A DNA stretch of 64,000 nucleotides, taken from contig CP110830.1 of NCBI GenBank assembly GCA_026239495.1, positions 620,001 to 684,000 on the forward strand, in the 5' to 3' direction. The stretch is from Spiroplasma phoeniceum. GTDB lineage: Bacteria; Bacillota_I; Bacilli_A; Mycoplasmatales; Mycoplasmataceae. The position numbers and the translations under genes are program-made. Of this stretch, positions 52,773 to 63,926 are shown in pieces; position 1 is the first letter of the stretch, and every line of letters starts with the position of its first letter. The notes under the pieces were generated by a model that was not told where the DNA came from, made no database searches, and saw only the letters and a program-made list of their open reading frames with translations.

Positions 52773-53612
52773 GTAATATCAATTGATCATTTTTGATTCA
52801 TTTGATTAGAATGAAAATTACGTTTAAGTAAATATGGGTATTTTTTATGTTCATATAACATATTATTAAAATGTTTAATTAGTTTTTTATGTTTAATTCT
52901 AACTTCAGAACATATTTGTAATATCTTCATATAACGATATACAGTGTTTGCTGATATTTTTATTTTTTGTTCTTCCAAATCAAGTTTTATTTGTCGATGA
53001 CCTTTATTTTTATTGTTTTTTCAAATTATTTTAATTATTTCTAATATATTGTAATCAATTTTTCATTCATATTTTTAATGAATATTTTTATATTTATTTC
53101 ATGTATCACATGAAATGCATAATATTTTTAAAAATCATCTTAATGGTAAGATTGAATTGTTATTTAATTCGTTTTTAATAAAATCAATTTGTTTTCTAAT
53201 ATTCATATTTGTTTTTGTTTTTTTGTAAGAGATTAAAGCTTTTTTAAAATATTATTTTCTGCTTTTATTTGTTCATTTTTTTGTTAATAAATATATAGTT
53301 TTATCATGCGGATTATTAAAAATTGGCATTTTTTTAATATATGTTCGTTTGTCAAATTTTTTATCTTTATTGAAAACATTAATTCACCTAGAAATAGTTG
53401 CAGTACTTATTTCATATTCTTTAGATATTAAAGATATTGATTTATTATATTTGTAATATTCGTTAATAATTTTAGTTTTAAATTCAATATCATGGTCTTT
53501 TGACCCCTTAGTTTTACCCTTTGCAATATAAACAATGTTTCTTCTAACTTTATATATTTAATAATAACCTAGAAAGGTTTTTTATTTCATATTCTCAGTT
53601 AAAAGAAACATT
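52773..53612 (-). mobile_element. IS3-family element (type 3), decayed
   Basis: orfA (IAKGKTKGSKDHDIEFKTKI...SISLISKEYEISTATISRW, HTH) and the start of orfB (KGHRQIKLDLEEQKIKISANTVYRYMKIL, rve N-terminal HTH) with stops and frameshifts. The end repeat is TACAATGTTTCTTTTAACTG. A second copy, plus strand, is at 61455-61947. Confidence 0.7.
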
Positions 53613-53636
53613 GTAGATTTTTCTAAATATTTAATT

Positions 53637-53674
53637 AAAAAAGTGCTATTAAGATCAACTTAATAGCACTTTTT
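53637..53674 (-). terminator. Operon terminator
   Basis: AAAAGTGCTATTAAG and its reverse complement with a 5-nt loop, followed on the minus strand by a run of T. It covers the stop codon of the 498-residue gene. Confidence 0.75.
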
Positions 53675-55169
53675 AACTAATTGTCTCTTCGAAAATAGTT
53701 TGAATATTATTTAATAAGTTTCCTTTAATATATGTCAATTCATTATCTAATAAATGACAACTAGTTTTAACATCATATCATAGGACATGGTCATTAATTG
53801 TTGTTTTTTTAAAGTTAATTTTATTAATATTTTCTTTTAATAATTCTAATAGTTTATCACTTTCCAAATGATCAATAATTAAATTAATTGCTTGTTGATT
53901 TGAAGTAAATTTATATCCTTCAAAAAAGTTAATAAAATTCACTGCATATTCTTCTTTTCATTTTGGGTTTGTTGAAAAAATATAATCTTTAAATTCAAAT
54001 AAATGCATTTTTTGATTAAATGATCAATAAAAATTTTTAATTTGACTAATAACCTCTGGACTAATTTGTAATTTTTTTTCATTAACATTAAAAGTTGAAC
54101 TTAAAAATTGCATAAATAAATTAAGAATAATGTTTTCAGCAGCTGTTTTAACTTCTTTATGATATTTATCAAGGTTCTTTTGAATTAAAGGAACATCATA
54201 AAATAAATTATAATCAATTAAAAAAGCATAATTAATCAGGTTTCGTAAATAATTATCATACAAAGCTTGATAAATTTTTTTATTCACAATTACATTACTA
54301 TAATAATTTGTAATTAATTTATCATTAATTGGTAAAGCTAATAAATAATCAATAAAAAATTTATTCAACCCTTGGTACTGAAATGTCATAATTTGATGAT
54401 ATGATAAAAAATATTTTCGATATTGACTAATACTCATTTTTCGTCAAATTGCTTCAGAACTAGTTGGATTAGAAAAATCAAATGTTAACTTTTCTGATTT
54501 AACAGTTGTTCATTCCGAAGGTTCTTTGACAATTTGTTCATGGTCATCTTTTAAAATAATATTTTGTTTTGTTGGGTCAATATAATTATCGTCATCATTT
54601 GTCATAATATGTTGTTTGTTAAATTTAAAATATTTTTCTTCATTAGAAAAATTATTAACTATTAAATCAGGAATATCATGTAAATCAATTACGGCCTTTT
54701 CCTTTTCATTTTTAATTGGATATAATAACTGAATAAAATTGAGATACCGGTCTGGGAAAGATAGACTACTAAAATCAATTGTTTTGCGTGGTGACGTTGC
54801 TTTTGCTGTTGATTCATATTTTTCTTTTTTTTCAGAATTAGAACTTAACTTCGCAATTGGATTTGTTGAAGGCGAGACAGATGGTTCAACTATTTCTTCT
54901 TTTTCTTGTTCTTTTAGACTAAATGATTCTAATGTTTCATTACCAACATAATAATATCCGCGGAGAAAAATAACCCGATTATCTTTTAATAATGTAATAA
55001 ATTGATTTGCCTGGTCAGAAGTTACGGTTGGAAAATAAGTATGAATTAAATTTAATAATTCTGCTTTAATAATACGATTACCATTTTTTGGTAAATATGT
55101 TTTAAATAAATATATTTCTAAATCCTTAATATTTTTCATTTTTTTAATTTTAGTTAAATCAAATTTCAT
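53673..55169 (-). CDS. Helicase-partner protein of unknown function, 498 residues
   Basis: N-terminal region 1-75 (FDLTKIKKMKNIKDLEIYL...VIFLRGYYYVGN) looks like a winged-helix fold; residues 80-140 are a low-complexity linker (SVSPSTNPIAKLSSNSEKK); the C-terminal 300 residues are helical, Tyr/Asn/Ile-rich (ISQYRKYFLSYHQIMTFQYQG). No catalytic motif recognised. It follows the helicase by 8 nt with its own AGGAGGT site, so the two are coexpressed and probably work together. Confidence 0.65.
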
Positions 55170-55177
55170 AAGACCTC

Positions 55178-58100
55178 CTATTTACCAATAATTTTTTGGA
55201 CAATCCTATTAATAATATCTGCTTGGTAATTTTTAAATAACCAATTACTATGTAAAATTGCTTCAATTTTTCATCCGCGGTCAACCAAATACTTTTGACG
55301 ATAAAAATCGTATTCTTTTTGTTCAACCATAATTGGATATGTTAAATCATCACAAATAATGCCTAATACATAATGGTCTTTTTTCTGATCATATACTGTA
55401 ACATCAATTTGATAAGTTCCTTGCACTGTATATGTTGCAATTTGATAACGTTCATAACCACTTAAGGCCGCTGTTAAGGCAGTGGCAACTTCTGTTGTAA
55501 ATTGTCGATTAATTTTAGAAATTTGCTGTTCTTGGTCATAACTTTTTGCTGTTGTTAACTTTGCTAATACTTTGTCTTCTTGATCTTTACCACGGTTTAA
55601 TTGTTCAACATATTCTAAATAATATTTAAAGTACCGTGGACCAGGATGTTTTGAATCTTCTGAAATTAATGCTGATGGAAATGACTTAACAATATAAATT
55701 TTTTCTTTAGCCCGCGTAATTGCCACATTTAAGCGATTCTCACCACCTGCTTGCGATAAAGGTCCAAAAAATTGTGCAAATTTATTATTTTCATCTCGGG
55801 CAAAACCAATTGAAAAAATAATAATATCACGTTCATCACCTTGAATATTTTCAATATTTTTAACAAATAATCCTTCATTACAGCCATTATGCATTCGATG
55901 TAATTCTTGTTCTAATGCTGGTATTTTTTCAAATTCCTCAGTTAAATATTGTCAAATTAAGTTTTTTTGCACTTCATTAAAAGTAACAACCCCTATTGTT
56001 TCTTTTTGTTTTCGAGTTGTAATAATTTCTTTTAGTAACATAACAATTCGTTTTGCTTCAGGAATATTCCCGCGGTTTTTTAATAACCCATTGGGAACAT
56101 CAATTAATTTTAACGGAAAATCTTTTTTTGTCTTATTTGAAATCATAATTAAATTATTATCATAGAAAGCAGCATTTGAAAAATTAATTAATTCACTATA
56201 CTTTGACCGGTAATGAAATCTTAACATACTAGAATTATATTGCTTACTAGCAAAATCAAGTAAACTATTATCAGTTAACGTTGTTTCAAGAGCTAATAAT
56301 TCTTCGTTTTGTTCTAATCCATCATAATCAAACCGGGATGAAAAGAAATTTGTTGGCCCTAATTGTTTTTTATCTCCAGCAACTAAAATTCGTTCTGCTC
56401 GATAAATAATTGGAATTGCGCGCTCAACAAAAATTTGTGATGCTTCATCAAAAATTAATTGGTCAAATTCTTGATTATTTAATGGTAATAATTGTGAGGC
56501 AATATCTGGGGTTACCATAATAACAGGAAATAAAATTTTAATTAATTCATAATTATTTTTAAAAAAATAAGTAATTGACCGTTTTGTTTTCTTTCGACAT
56601 TCTTCAATAATTTTAGGCAATGTTTCAATATATTTTACTTTAATAACATCTCGAATTTGTTGATGGTATAAATGGGTTAAATATTCTGTTGTATTAACCA
56701 TTGATTGATTGCTTAATTTAGTTAGTTCTTCTCGTCAATTTAAAGTTCCAACTTTTAATAACTCAGCATGTTCTGATTGAAAACAATGAACAAAATAATG
56801 TTGATAAATTAACGGCATATCTGCTTCAGTTTTAACAACAGTTACTAAGTAGGCATATAAGTCATAATTTTTGTCTTCCCGACGAAGACAATCATTTTGG
56901 TCAATCAATTCTAAACGATTAACAAAATAATCAATATTTTTAAATTCCCTTGTTAATGCATCAATTAAGGCTGCTTCCTCGATTTTAAATAAATTAAATT
57001 TATTTTTATCAACATTATTAATCGTATAACTAACAATATTATTTTTTAATACATTAAATATTAAAGCTAAAAATTTATGTGATTTTAAACCTTTTGCTTT
57101 TTTTAACATTTTTTTAAATTCTTTTGCTCTAAAACGATGATAAATTTCTGAAAAATGCGGAAAATCATTAAACAATGCTAAGTATTTTTGAACTATCATT
57201 ATATTTTGATACATTCTATGACAATGACGATAATAATCTTCATATTCTAATTCAAAATAATAAAATTGACTTAATAATTCAAAATCTAATGATAATGGAT
57301 GGTCCTTAACATTATTTAAAAATTGTAAATAATCTTGATAAGTATTTTGGCGCGCAAAAATTTTATATTTCTTAATATTATCAAATAACTGATCCATTTT
57401 AGTTAGATACATTGCACTTTCTACTTCTGGATATAATTGATTAATATTATTAATACTATCTAAAATTTTTTGATAAAAACTCTCTTTTTCTTCTAAGTTA
57501 GTAATCATTAAACAATAATTTTTAATTTTTTTCATATTATTATAAACAACTTTAATTGCATCTTGTTTTTCCGCACAAAATAGAACACGTTCCCCGCGAC
57601 ATAAATTATTAACAATTAAATTACTAATTGTTTGAGATTTTCCTGTTCCAGGCGGTCCTTGAATAATTGTATTTTTTTCTAATGCTTTCTTAATGGCCAC
57701 TTTTTGGGAAATATCATAATTGTTAATTGCCATTACTGTTCTTTCATTTAATTTTTCTTGATATAACAGTTGGTTTTCTACTCAATCCTCCTCAATATTA
57801 TATTCATTTTTAAACATTTGACTAACAGAATGATCAGAAACTTTCTCTAAATCACAATAATCACGATATAACGTTGTTGATGAAATATTATACATTCCAA
57901 GATAACAATCAAAAACTAATCCTAAATTATTAACTTGATAATTATTAATTAAATATTTATCAAATTTATCAATAATATTAGAAGATAATTGCTCATTTTG
58001 TTTGTAGTAATTTAAATTGTATAAATAATTTACTTTATCTTCATTTTTAATCTTAAATCCTAATGTTTTTAAATCATTAATTGCTTTTTTAAAAATATCA

Positions 58101-58840
58101 TCTGTTAAATTTAGGAAATCAAAACTAAATTCTGCAACATTATAATTACTATCTTTAATTTGACTTAAGCGAATTGCTGAATTTAATAAAATTTCATCAT
58201 GTTTTGTTGCTAAAACAATTTTATTTTTTGTGCGACTAAGTTCATTAAGTGGCCACAATAATAATGGCGCACGAAAAATTTTTTGTGATTGTGTTAGTCC
58301 TTCAATGTATGGTCAACCAATATATAATGGATTTATGTTTCGTTCAAAGTAATATAATTTAGCATCTTGTAAAATTCGTGTAAATTTATTAAAAATTTTT
58401 GTTGTTTCTTCACTAATAATTTTTTCTAATTTTAATAAGCTTTCCTCACTAACTTTTTTTCCATCTTTCTTAACAAACAATGTAAAAATAAATTCAAGAA
58501 TTTTTGAATAATGCAAAATGGCGCACTTATTAAATCCATGTTGTTTTAAGTGTGAAGCAAATTCTGTATCATTTTTACTTTTATTAATAATTCCTCCAGC
58601 GTAACCACAAATTTCCCTAATTGTTTCTCCAGATAATTTAGTAATAATAAGATTTTCTTTCTTATTAATATTTTTTCAAACTTTTTCTGGGTCTTGGTTT
58701 GATAAAAATAATAAGTCTAAGAAATTAATGATATTTTTACTTTTTGTGTTAATTTTGGTTAAAAAAATGTCTCCCACTGATTTATCATTTAATAGTCGTT
58801 TTTTATACTCACTTAAAATCGTTAGAATATTTTTTTTCAT
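55178..58840 (-). CDS. SF1 (Upf1-like) helicase with C-terminal nuclease-like domain
   Basis: 1220 residues. About 1-360: accessory N-terminal region (KNILTILSEYKKRLL; PLLLWPLNEL). Helicase motifs: Q-like NYDISQKVAIKKAL, Walker A GPPGTGKS near 395, DEAS near 798, VAGDKKQLGPT, RFHYRSKY, NIQGDERDIIIFS and LNVAITRAK near 1037. The last 100 residues (YQIDVTVYDQKKDHYVLGI, CDD, LVDRGWKIEAILHSNWL) fit the REase_MTES/Vsr-type PD-(D/E)XK domain. ATP-driven unwinding plus cleavage is expected. Such large helicase-nucleases occur in repair and in phage defence; which applies here is open. Start ATG at 58840 with AGGAAGAG upstream. Confidence 0.82.
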
Positions 58841-59495
58841 AGTCTTTCTCTTCCTATTAATATTACTTATGTTAGCACATTTGTTAAAAGTTGTAAATTA
58901 TCGTAGAAAAACAAATGTCTTAAAAATAAAATTTTATGAAATAAATTTAGTTAAAAACTACAATAATTTTCAAAAATAGTTATGATTGAAGTAGTATATG
59001 ACTAATTTGTTTAGTAGATAACATTACATTGATTAGGATAATAGTATGAGCACTATTAATTAATTATTAAATACATTAGAAAATTACGTCAGTATTACGG
59101 GAGCTAATATTGTTAAAATTCAAACATTACAAAAAAATTCTACCATTAAAGATAATTGTTATTTAGTTTAAAAGAAACAAAATTCAAATTAATATTTCTT
59201 TTTTGATAACGCGAAAATATTGCCTTGATGAAATTATGAATATAATAATGATCAAAACTTAAAAATTATGAAAAATAACAAGGAAATTATTAAAAAAAAT
59301 TCCGAAAGAAAGATATTTATTATTCAAAAATGATAAAGATGCAATAACTAGTAGTCAAATAGTAATTCTGTTACCGTTAGCAAAACCATTATCAGTACAT
59401 AAACTAATTGATGATTATGCTTCAGCACATATTATTCGAACTTTTATTACTGCTTCAGTTTTGAAGTTTTTCACAACATATTAATGGAGCAAAAT
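58841..59495 (+). pseudogene. Decayed coding region
   Basis: Plus-strand frames show pieces such as LENYVSITGANIVKIQTLQ (59064-59130) and RYLLFKNDKDAITSSQIVILLPLAKPLS...SAHIIRTF (59305-59470), separated by stops and frame changes. They look like one decayed gene; family not recognised. The 58841-59040 part holds only the helicase promoter. Confidence 0.35.
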
Positions 59496-59533
59496 AAAAT
59501 GATATTAGCATTAATTCTAATATCATTTTATTT
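59496..59533. terminator. Terminator hairpin
   Basis: AAAATGATATTAG and CTAATATCATTTT with an 8-nt loop, T-rich on both sides. Confidence 0.65.
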
Positions 59534-59568
59534 TAATTGTTTTTAAAAAATATATTTGTTATTGAACT

Positions 59569-60168
59569 TTATTTATCTAATTCATATTCTTGTTTGTGTT
59601 GATTTGTTTGTTGTTGATCCAAATTGTTTGATTGCTCATTAATTGATTTTAATTGTGCTTTATTTAAATCTGTTAAATTTGGTTTTCGAGCAATTGGTTG
59701 TTTTCCTTGCCCATTAATGCCATTTACTTGTGGTTCTTTTGAATCTACTTTTAGTAAATTATTTTTCATTTTCATAATTTCTTGTTGAAAAAGACTTGGT
59801 GGCGCTGGTGGCGCTTTTTTGGGTCTTTGCATTTTATTTTGCATTCCATCAAATTTTGCTTATGGTTCCACAAGATAACTTTCTGTGCTCCCCGGGATTG
59901 GTGACGCTGGAAGATGCGGTTTTAATGGTTGCAAATTTTCATAAATTGGTTCAATATCTTTTGTGATAATTTCTTTTAAAGCTTCCCGATATTGTTTATA
60001 TTTAAGATGATTTTCAATTGTTTCACTCATTGTATTAGCAAATTCTGATGAAACTTGGGTTTCTTCTTTACTACTAAAACCAATTTTTTTCAAAAATTAA
60101 TTAAATGAATTTTTAACTGATTTATAGGCTAATTTTAATTTATTTTTTGCTTTTGAAGTAATTACCAT
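59569..60168 (-). pseudogene. Unknown Pro/Gln-rich protein, two in-frame TAA
   Basis: 200 codons: VITSKAKNKLKLAYKSVKN, TAA, FLKKIGFSSKEETQVSSEF..., PHLPASPIPGSTESYLVEP, TAA, then RPKKAPPAPPSLF and a Gln-rich end (NLDQQQTNQHKQEY). Pro-rich PPAPP and the Gln tail suggest a cytoskeletal or surface-protein cytoplasmic tail, but no family is recognised. The apparent start sits against an IS3 end (60171), so the gene probably began further upstream. Confidence 0.45.
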
Positions 60169-60170
60169 TT

Positions 60171-60281
60171 TATACTGCACCCAGTTTAGTAAGTATTAAT
60201 AAAAAAGAGTTTATGCTGACTTGTTAATCGAACAAGGATAAAAAAAGAGAGGTTTTTGAACATCTAAAATAAAATTGACAT
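60171..60281 (+). mobile_element. Ends of two IS3 elements
   Basis: ACTGCACCCAGTTTAGTAAG (type 2 end) near 60175, and TGAACATCTAAAATAAAATT (type 1 end) near 60257. Left after deletion of the elements. Confidence 0.55.
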
Positions 60282-60282
60282 T

Positions 60283-60433
60283 GTCACCTTATAAAACGGC
60301 ACTTACAAAAGAACAATTAATCGAACAAGGCTTAAGTAAAGAGATTGCTGAAAATATCTTAAATCAGTTTAATAATGAAGCAAAGCAAATTAGAGAAAGT
60401 GTGGATAGCATTACAAAAGTTGAGGTTTTATAA
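60283..60433 (+). pseudogene. Phage-type fragment, helical
   Basis: SPYKTALTKEQLIEQGLSKE...EAKQIRESVDSITKVEVL, ending TAA; the start is lost at the IS end. A KEQLIEQGLSKEIAENIL style helix is common in phage scaffold or DUF-type head proteins. 60434-60542 shows only a short minus-strand WYKKYFFNVIDEFKTLI stretch. Confidence 0.4.
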
Positions 60434-60542
60434 AAAATATAAATAAAATAATTGGATAAATTTTTAAAAATCCTGATTTATTAGTGTTTTAAATTCATCA
60501 ATAACATTAAAAAAATACTTTTTATACCAAAACCTCAACCCT

Positions 60543-60848
60543 TTTCTTACTACCGAAAGTGTGCAAAAACGCGAAGATGTTATTAAAAAAGAAGATTTTA
60601 TTAAATTATCTAATGAATTAGATGAATTAAAAGCATTTAAAGATGTTAGATCTAATAAAATTGAAGATATTAAAACTAATTTAAATAAAGTTAGTGGTAA
60701 TTTTTTAATTGAAAAAATGCAAACTTTAAAAGAATTAAAACCTGATTTGTTTGTTAAAGAACAACGATAAATTTCACCAAATAATATTATTAAAGAAATG
60801 ATTGAAAAGTCTACTGAAAATAAGGATGATAAAATTGCTTCTTTATAG
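60543..60848 (+). pseudogene. Phage scaffold-like fragment with one TAA
   Basis: ESVQKREDVIKKEDFIKLSN...DELKAFKDVRSNKIEDIK, then TAA at 60767-60769 and the frame continues ISPNNIIKEMIEKSTENKDD. Coiled-coil-like. Joined abruptly to a permease fragment at about 60849. Confidence 0.45.
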
Positions 60849-61440
60849 TGCCGACCAAATAAATCCGGAATGAAATCTACCGATAAGAATGAACCTCCGA
60901 CAAATAAAATTGTTAAAATGGTAGTTAATACTGATTGCATTGTTCGTGAATTAATTAAGATAACAGCAATAATCATTAAAGCAATTGAAAAAGTAGTAAT
61001 AAAAATTGAAATAATGAAAAACAAAAGAACAATTAAATTATACGCAACAGCAAAATTAATGTTTAACACCACATTAATAATGAAACTAGTAATTAAAACT
61101 AGGAAATAAGCAATTAATACTAAGTTAAAACAATAAGCGTAAAAAATTAAAACAAAACCTAGTGGTTTAATTCCTAATAATCCAATGCATTTATAGACAG
61201 CGGACATTTTTAAATCAATTAAAAAACCCATTAACATATATACAGCAACGCTTCTCCCCGTTGCAATAAAAGTAATTCCAATTGATAGTGCCATAACTTC
61301 GGGTCCTTGGCGGGAATTAACAAAAATTGCTTGACAAAGAATTGCAATTGGAATTAGTACAACGGAAAGAATTAAAATCATTTTTTGACGTCGCAAATAA
61401 CTTAGAAAAAAAACGATATAATGCTGATAAATTAACTTTT
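60849..61440 (-). pseudogene. ABC-2-type permease fragment
   Basis: About 197 codons with five or six membrane segments (MILILSVVLIPIAILCQAIF; PLGFVLIFYAYCFNLVLIAY; LIVLLFFIISIFITTFS). Reads LIKKLIYQHYIVFFLSYLRRQK at its start, cut by an IS3 end upstream, and ends DFIPDLFG at the phage fragment. Frames running further (to 60464) are not part of the gene. Confidence 0.55.
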
Positions 61441-61454
61441 TAATTAACTAATCA

Positions 61455-61947
61455 ACTACAATGTTTCTTTTAACTGATAATATGAAATAAAAAACCTTTC
61501 TAGGTTGTTATTAAATATATAAAGTTAGGAGAAACATTTTTTATATTGCAAAGGGTAAAAATAAAGGGTCAAAAGACCATGATATTAAATTTAAAACTAA
61601 AATTATTAACGAATATTACGAATATAATAGACTTCTTGCGATACCTGGTTTTATTATTAAAATATTATTATAAAATATAATTTAATATCCTCATAAATTA
61701 TATTTTATAATAATATTTTAATAATAAAACCAGGTATCGCAAGAAGTCTAATAAATCAATATCTTTAATATCTAAAGAATATGAAATAAGTACTGCAACT
61801 ATTTCTAGGTTAATTAATGTTTTCAATAAAGATAAAAAATTTGATAAACGAACATATATTAAAAAAATGCCAATTTTTAATAATCCGCATGATGAAACTA
61901 TATATTTATTAACAAAAGAAAATGAACAAATAAAAGCAGAAAATAAT
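61455..61947 (+). mobile_element. IS3-family element (type 3), partial, carrying a MITE
   Basis: orfA as at 53.2-53.6 kb, interrupted by the MITE at 61629-61749 and cut at 61948 by an IS5. A Trp TGA of the sister copy is TTA here (FLGL-type change ISRLI). Confidence 0.7.
61629..61749. mobile_element. 121-bp palindromic MITE from two IS5 left ends
   Basis: About 56 bp of subtype-A left end on each side face each other around a 9- to 11-bp loop; no transposase. AAT is duplicated (61626-61628, 61750-61752), and removing it gives the uninterrupted orfA site at about 53445. Hence it moved as a unit. Confidence 0.88.
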
Positions 61948-62430
61948 AGACTTATTGCATAACATAATCTAATTATTTTAAAATTCCTATAAAATATTTT
62001 TAAATTAAAATAGAAATTATAGGAAGTTAAAATTATTAAATTTGATAAATTTAATTTTATTAATGATAAAGAATTATTGCGATTAACCGGAGCAAAAAAG
62101 CTACTTTTAATAAAATGTTAAATATTTTACAAGTAGCTGAAATAGAAAAATTTAAAAAAGGTGGCAAAACTAATAAATTATCACTAGAAAATCGGCTACT
62201 GATGACTTTATCGTATTGACGAGAATATCGGACTTATTTTCATCTTGCTAAAAGTTTTGATATTAGTGAATCTAGTTGTTATCGCAATATCAAGTGAATT
62301 GAAGATATTTTAATTAAACACTCTGATTTTCAACAACTCGCTGGTAAAAAATCGCTAATAAATGATTATTTTAATGATAAAACTATTATTATTGATGTTG
62401 CCGAAACCCCAATCCAACGCTAAAAAAAGA
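61948..62430 (+). mobile_element. IS5 subtype-B remnant, 3' part lost
   Basis: Left repeat AGACTTATTGC; start codon ATT (62035-62037); six A in the GGAGC(A)n run; ends just after the CCAATCCAACGC site. Dead. Confidence 0.82.
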
Positions 62431-62489
62431 CGGTCGCATGTAAAAAAGAAGGGTTTTAAGAAAATAGATAGAAATTGAATAAAAATAAT

Positions 62490-62516
62490 AAACCATTTAC
62501 TAAAATGGTTTTTTTA
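62490..62516 (+). terminator. Terminator hairpin at the edge of module copy 3
   Basis: AAACCATTT/AAAATGGTTT followed by seven T. Confidence 0.7.
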
Positions 62517-62529
62517 TTTGTAAAACCAA

Positions 62530-62755
62530 AATTATTAATTGATTCAGAGAAAGGACAGCATCTTAAATTCTTAAAATAGAAACCTTTTATTACAACTTTT
62601 TGATACCCTCTTTAAGTTGTTTACACATTTATTAAATATCTTAGAAATCTTTACAAAGTGTACCTGTTTTTTCTCCAATTTTAAGGTGTTGTCCTTTCTC
62701 TGTTTCAGTTAATTAATTTGCTAATAAAAAAACTTAATAAAGGAAGGATTAAGTA
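62530..62755 (+). other. Leader of module copy 3
   Basis: Non-coding, conserved with 2192-2415. Ends AAAGGAAGG before the ATG. Probably promoter plus leader. Confidence 0.45.
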
Positions 62756-62995
62756 ATGGAAATTAATAATAAACAAACAATATGTGATGTTTATAATTGC
62801 TATAAAGCAATATCATTCATTACTGAAGAATTTTTATCAAATAAAGTTTTATGAACTTGTGAAAAACACAAAGATTTATTAAGTCGCACAAAAGATAAAA
62901 AACAAAAGCGGTTTTATAAACGCTTAGAAAATTCAAAAATTATCTTTGATTATGAAACTGGTTTTTTAAAACTTTGATTTTACAAAACAACTTAA
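62756..62995 (+). CDS. 79-residue protein of the module, intact
   Basis: MEINNKQTICDVYNCYKAIS...FYKRLENSKIIFDYETG; C10 and C15 plus C37 (LWTCEKH) could bind metal, and the middle is basic (SRTKDKKQKRFYKR), so RNA or DNA binding is possible. Its stop lies about 6 nt before the structured RNA. Split by IS in copy 1 and replaced by another small protein in copy 2. Function unknown. Confidence 0.6.
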
Positions 62996-63001
62996 TGCAG
63001 A

Positions 63002-63325
63002 GTGGAACGGTTATTTTAAATAACTAAGTGTTTTTATTCCACATGAGGCGGTCTAGCCCAGCGGTAATCAGCCCGGAAATAATAGGCGCTTTAACAAGCG
63101 ATAGTCGTGATAAGTGCGAGGTCAACATCAAACGACAATAAATATTGAGATGGTCACTTTATAAATAAATTTGCGATAGATATTACTTCTTAGAAGTGAC
63201 AGCGGTTTAATAAAAACCACAAAGTCAGCATTAGGCTCTTCAAGGTGCAAGTGAATTTATTTTAAAAACTGAACGCTTTGACCTGAAATGGTGCGGATGA
63301 AGAGAGAGAATTCTCTGGCTCCACA
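63002..63325 (+). ncRNA. Structured RNA candidate, module copy 3
   Basis: Pairs: GTGGAA (63002-63007)/TTCCAC (63037-63042); AGGTCAA (63119-63125)/TTGACCT (63278-63284); GTCACTT (63153-63159)/AAGTGAC (63194-63200); GCATT (63228-63232)/GGTGC (63244-63248); CGCTT/AAGCG; CAATA/TATTG; AGAGA/TCTCT near the end. Best-paired copy. Transcript boundaries are not seen; limits are those of conservation and pairing. Confidence 0.68.
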
Positions 63326-63362
63326 AAGAAAAAACAACTGTCTATTATTAAACAAAAAACAT

Positions 63363-63471
63363 ACCGCCACCGCTCACCCCCAGTGAAGCGGATGGCGTAG
63401 TAAATAGATAAATATTTATATAACTAATTCTCGCTTTGGCACTTTCACTTGGAAGTGAGTACCAGCAAGTT
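63363..63471 (+). promoter_or_regulatory. Two GC-rich hairpins, module copy 3
   Basis: 63363-63399 (CGCCACCGCT with AGCGGATGGCG, matching copy 2 almost exactly) and 63431-63471 (CTTTGGCACTTTCACTT with AAGTGAGTACCAG). Confidence 0.5.
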
Positions 63472-63502
63472 AAAAATAGGAAAAATAATTTAGGAGGTTT
63501 AT

Positions 63503-63661
63503 ATGAAAAAGTTAAATAAAATTTTTCTTAAACAAAGATATTGAGGATATTGTTCAAAATGCAATCAAGAAAATAAATTACAAAAATTAATGCTTAAAAG
63601 TTATCCGGTTTTATTTGAAAATATGACTGATGAACATTGGGCATTAGGTAAAAAGAATTAG
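63503..63661 (+). CDS. Small zinc-ribbon-like protein, module copy 3
   Basis: 52 residues, MKKLNKIFLKQRYWGYCSKCNQENK; CSKC pair. A strong AGGAGG site 7 nt before ATG, better than in copy 1. The Trp codon near the end is TGG rather than TGA. Confidence 0.6.
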
Positions 63662-63673
63662 GGGGAATTAAAA

Positions 63674-63926
63674 ATGATATGTAATAAAGCATTAAAAATT
63701 ACAAATAAAGATATTATTTATGCACAACTTGATAGTGGTTATTCAGATAATTTGGAGTTAAATTTATATCTTAAATTTGGCGATGAAGAACGACATGTAG
63801 GTAACTTTTCAACCAGTAGACTTTGATTTAAATTGCAAATGATATGAAATTGATGAAGTTAAAGGTTTAATTAGTGATTATTTAGAAGATGAAGAAGCAG
63901 ATTACGAGGTGATAAATTATGAATAA
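63674..63926 (+). pseudogene. Unknown acidic protein, one frameshift
   Basis: MICNKALKITNKDIIYAQLD...GDEERHVGNFS, then a shift near 63810 to PVDFDLNCKWYEIDEVKGLI...EDEEADYEVINYE. Acidic C-terminus; GGGGGAATT before ATG. Overlaps the next start (ATGAATAA). Confidence 0.5.

Noticed and set aside
54739-54951. 70-residue plus-strand ORF
   Set aside because: Antisense to the 498-residue protein's low-complexity linker, no ribosome site.
60464-60848. C-terminal extension of the permease ORF on the minus strand
   Set aside because: It is antisense to a helical phage-type frame (60543-60848), and permease character stops at about 60849.
63045-63130. tRNA-like segment (AGCCCAGCGGTAATCAG... and GCGAGGTCAAC) in the structured RNA
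   Set aside because: No acceptor stem, no cloverleaf with correct arm sizes, and the AGGTCAA part pairs far downstream instead.
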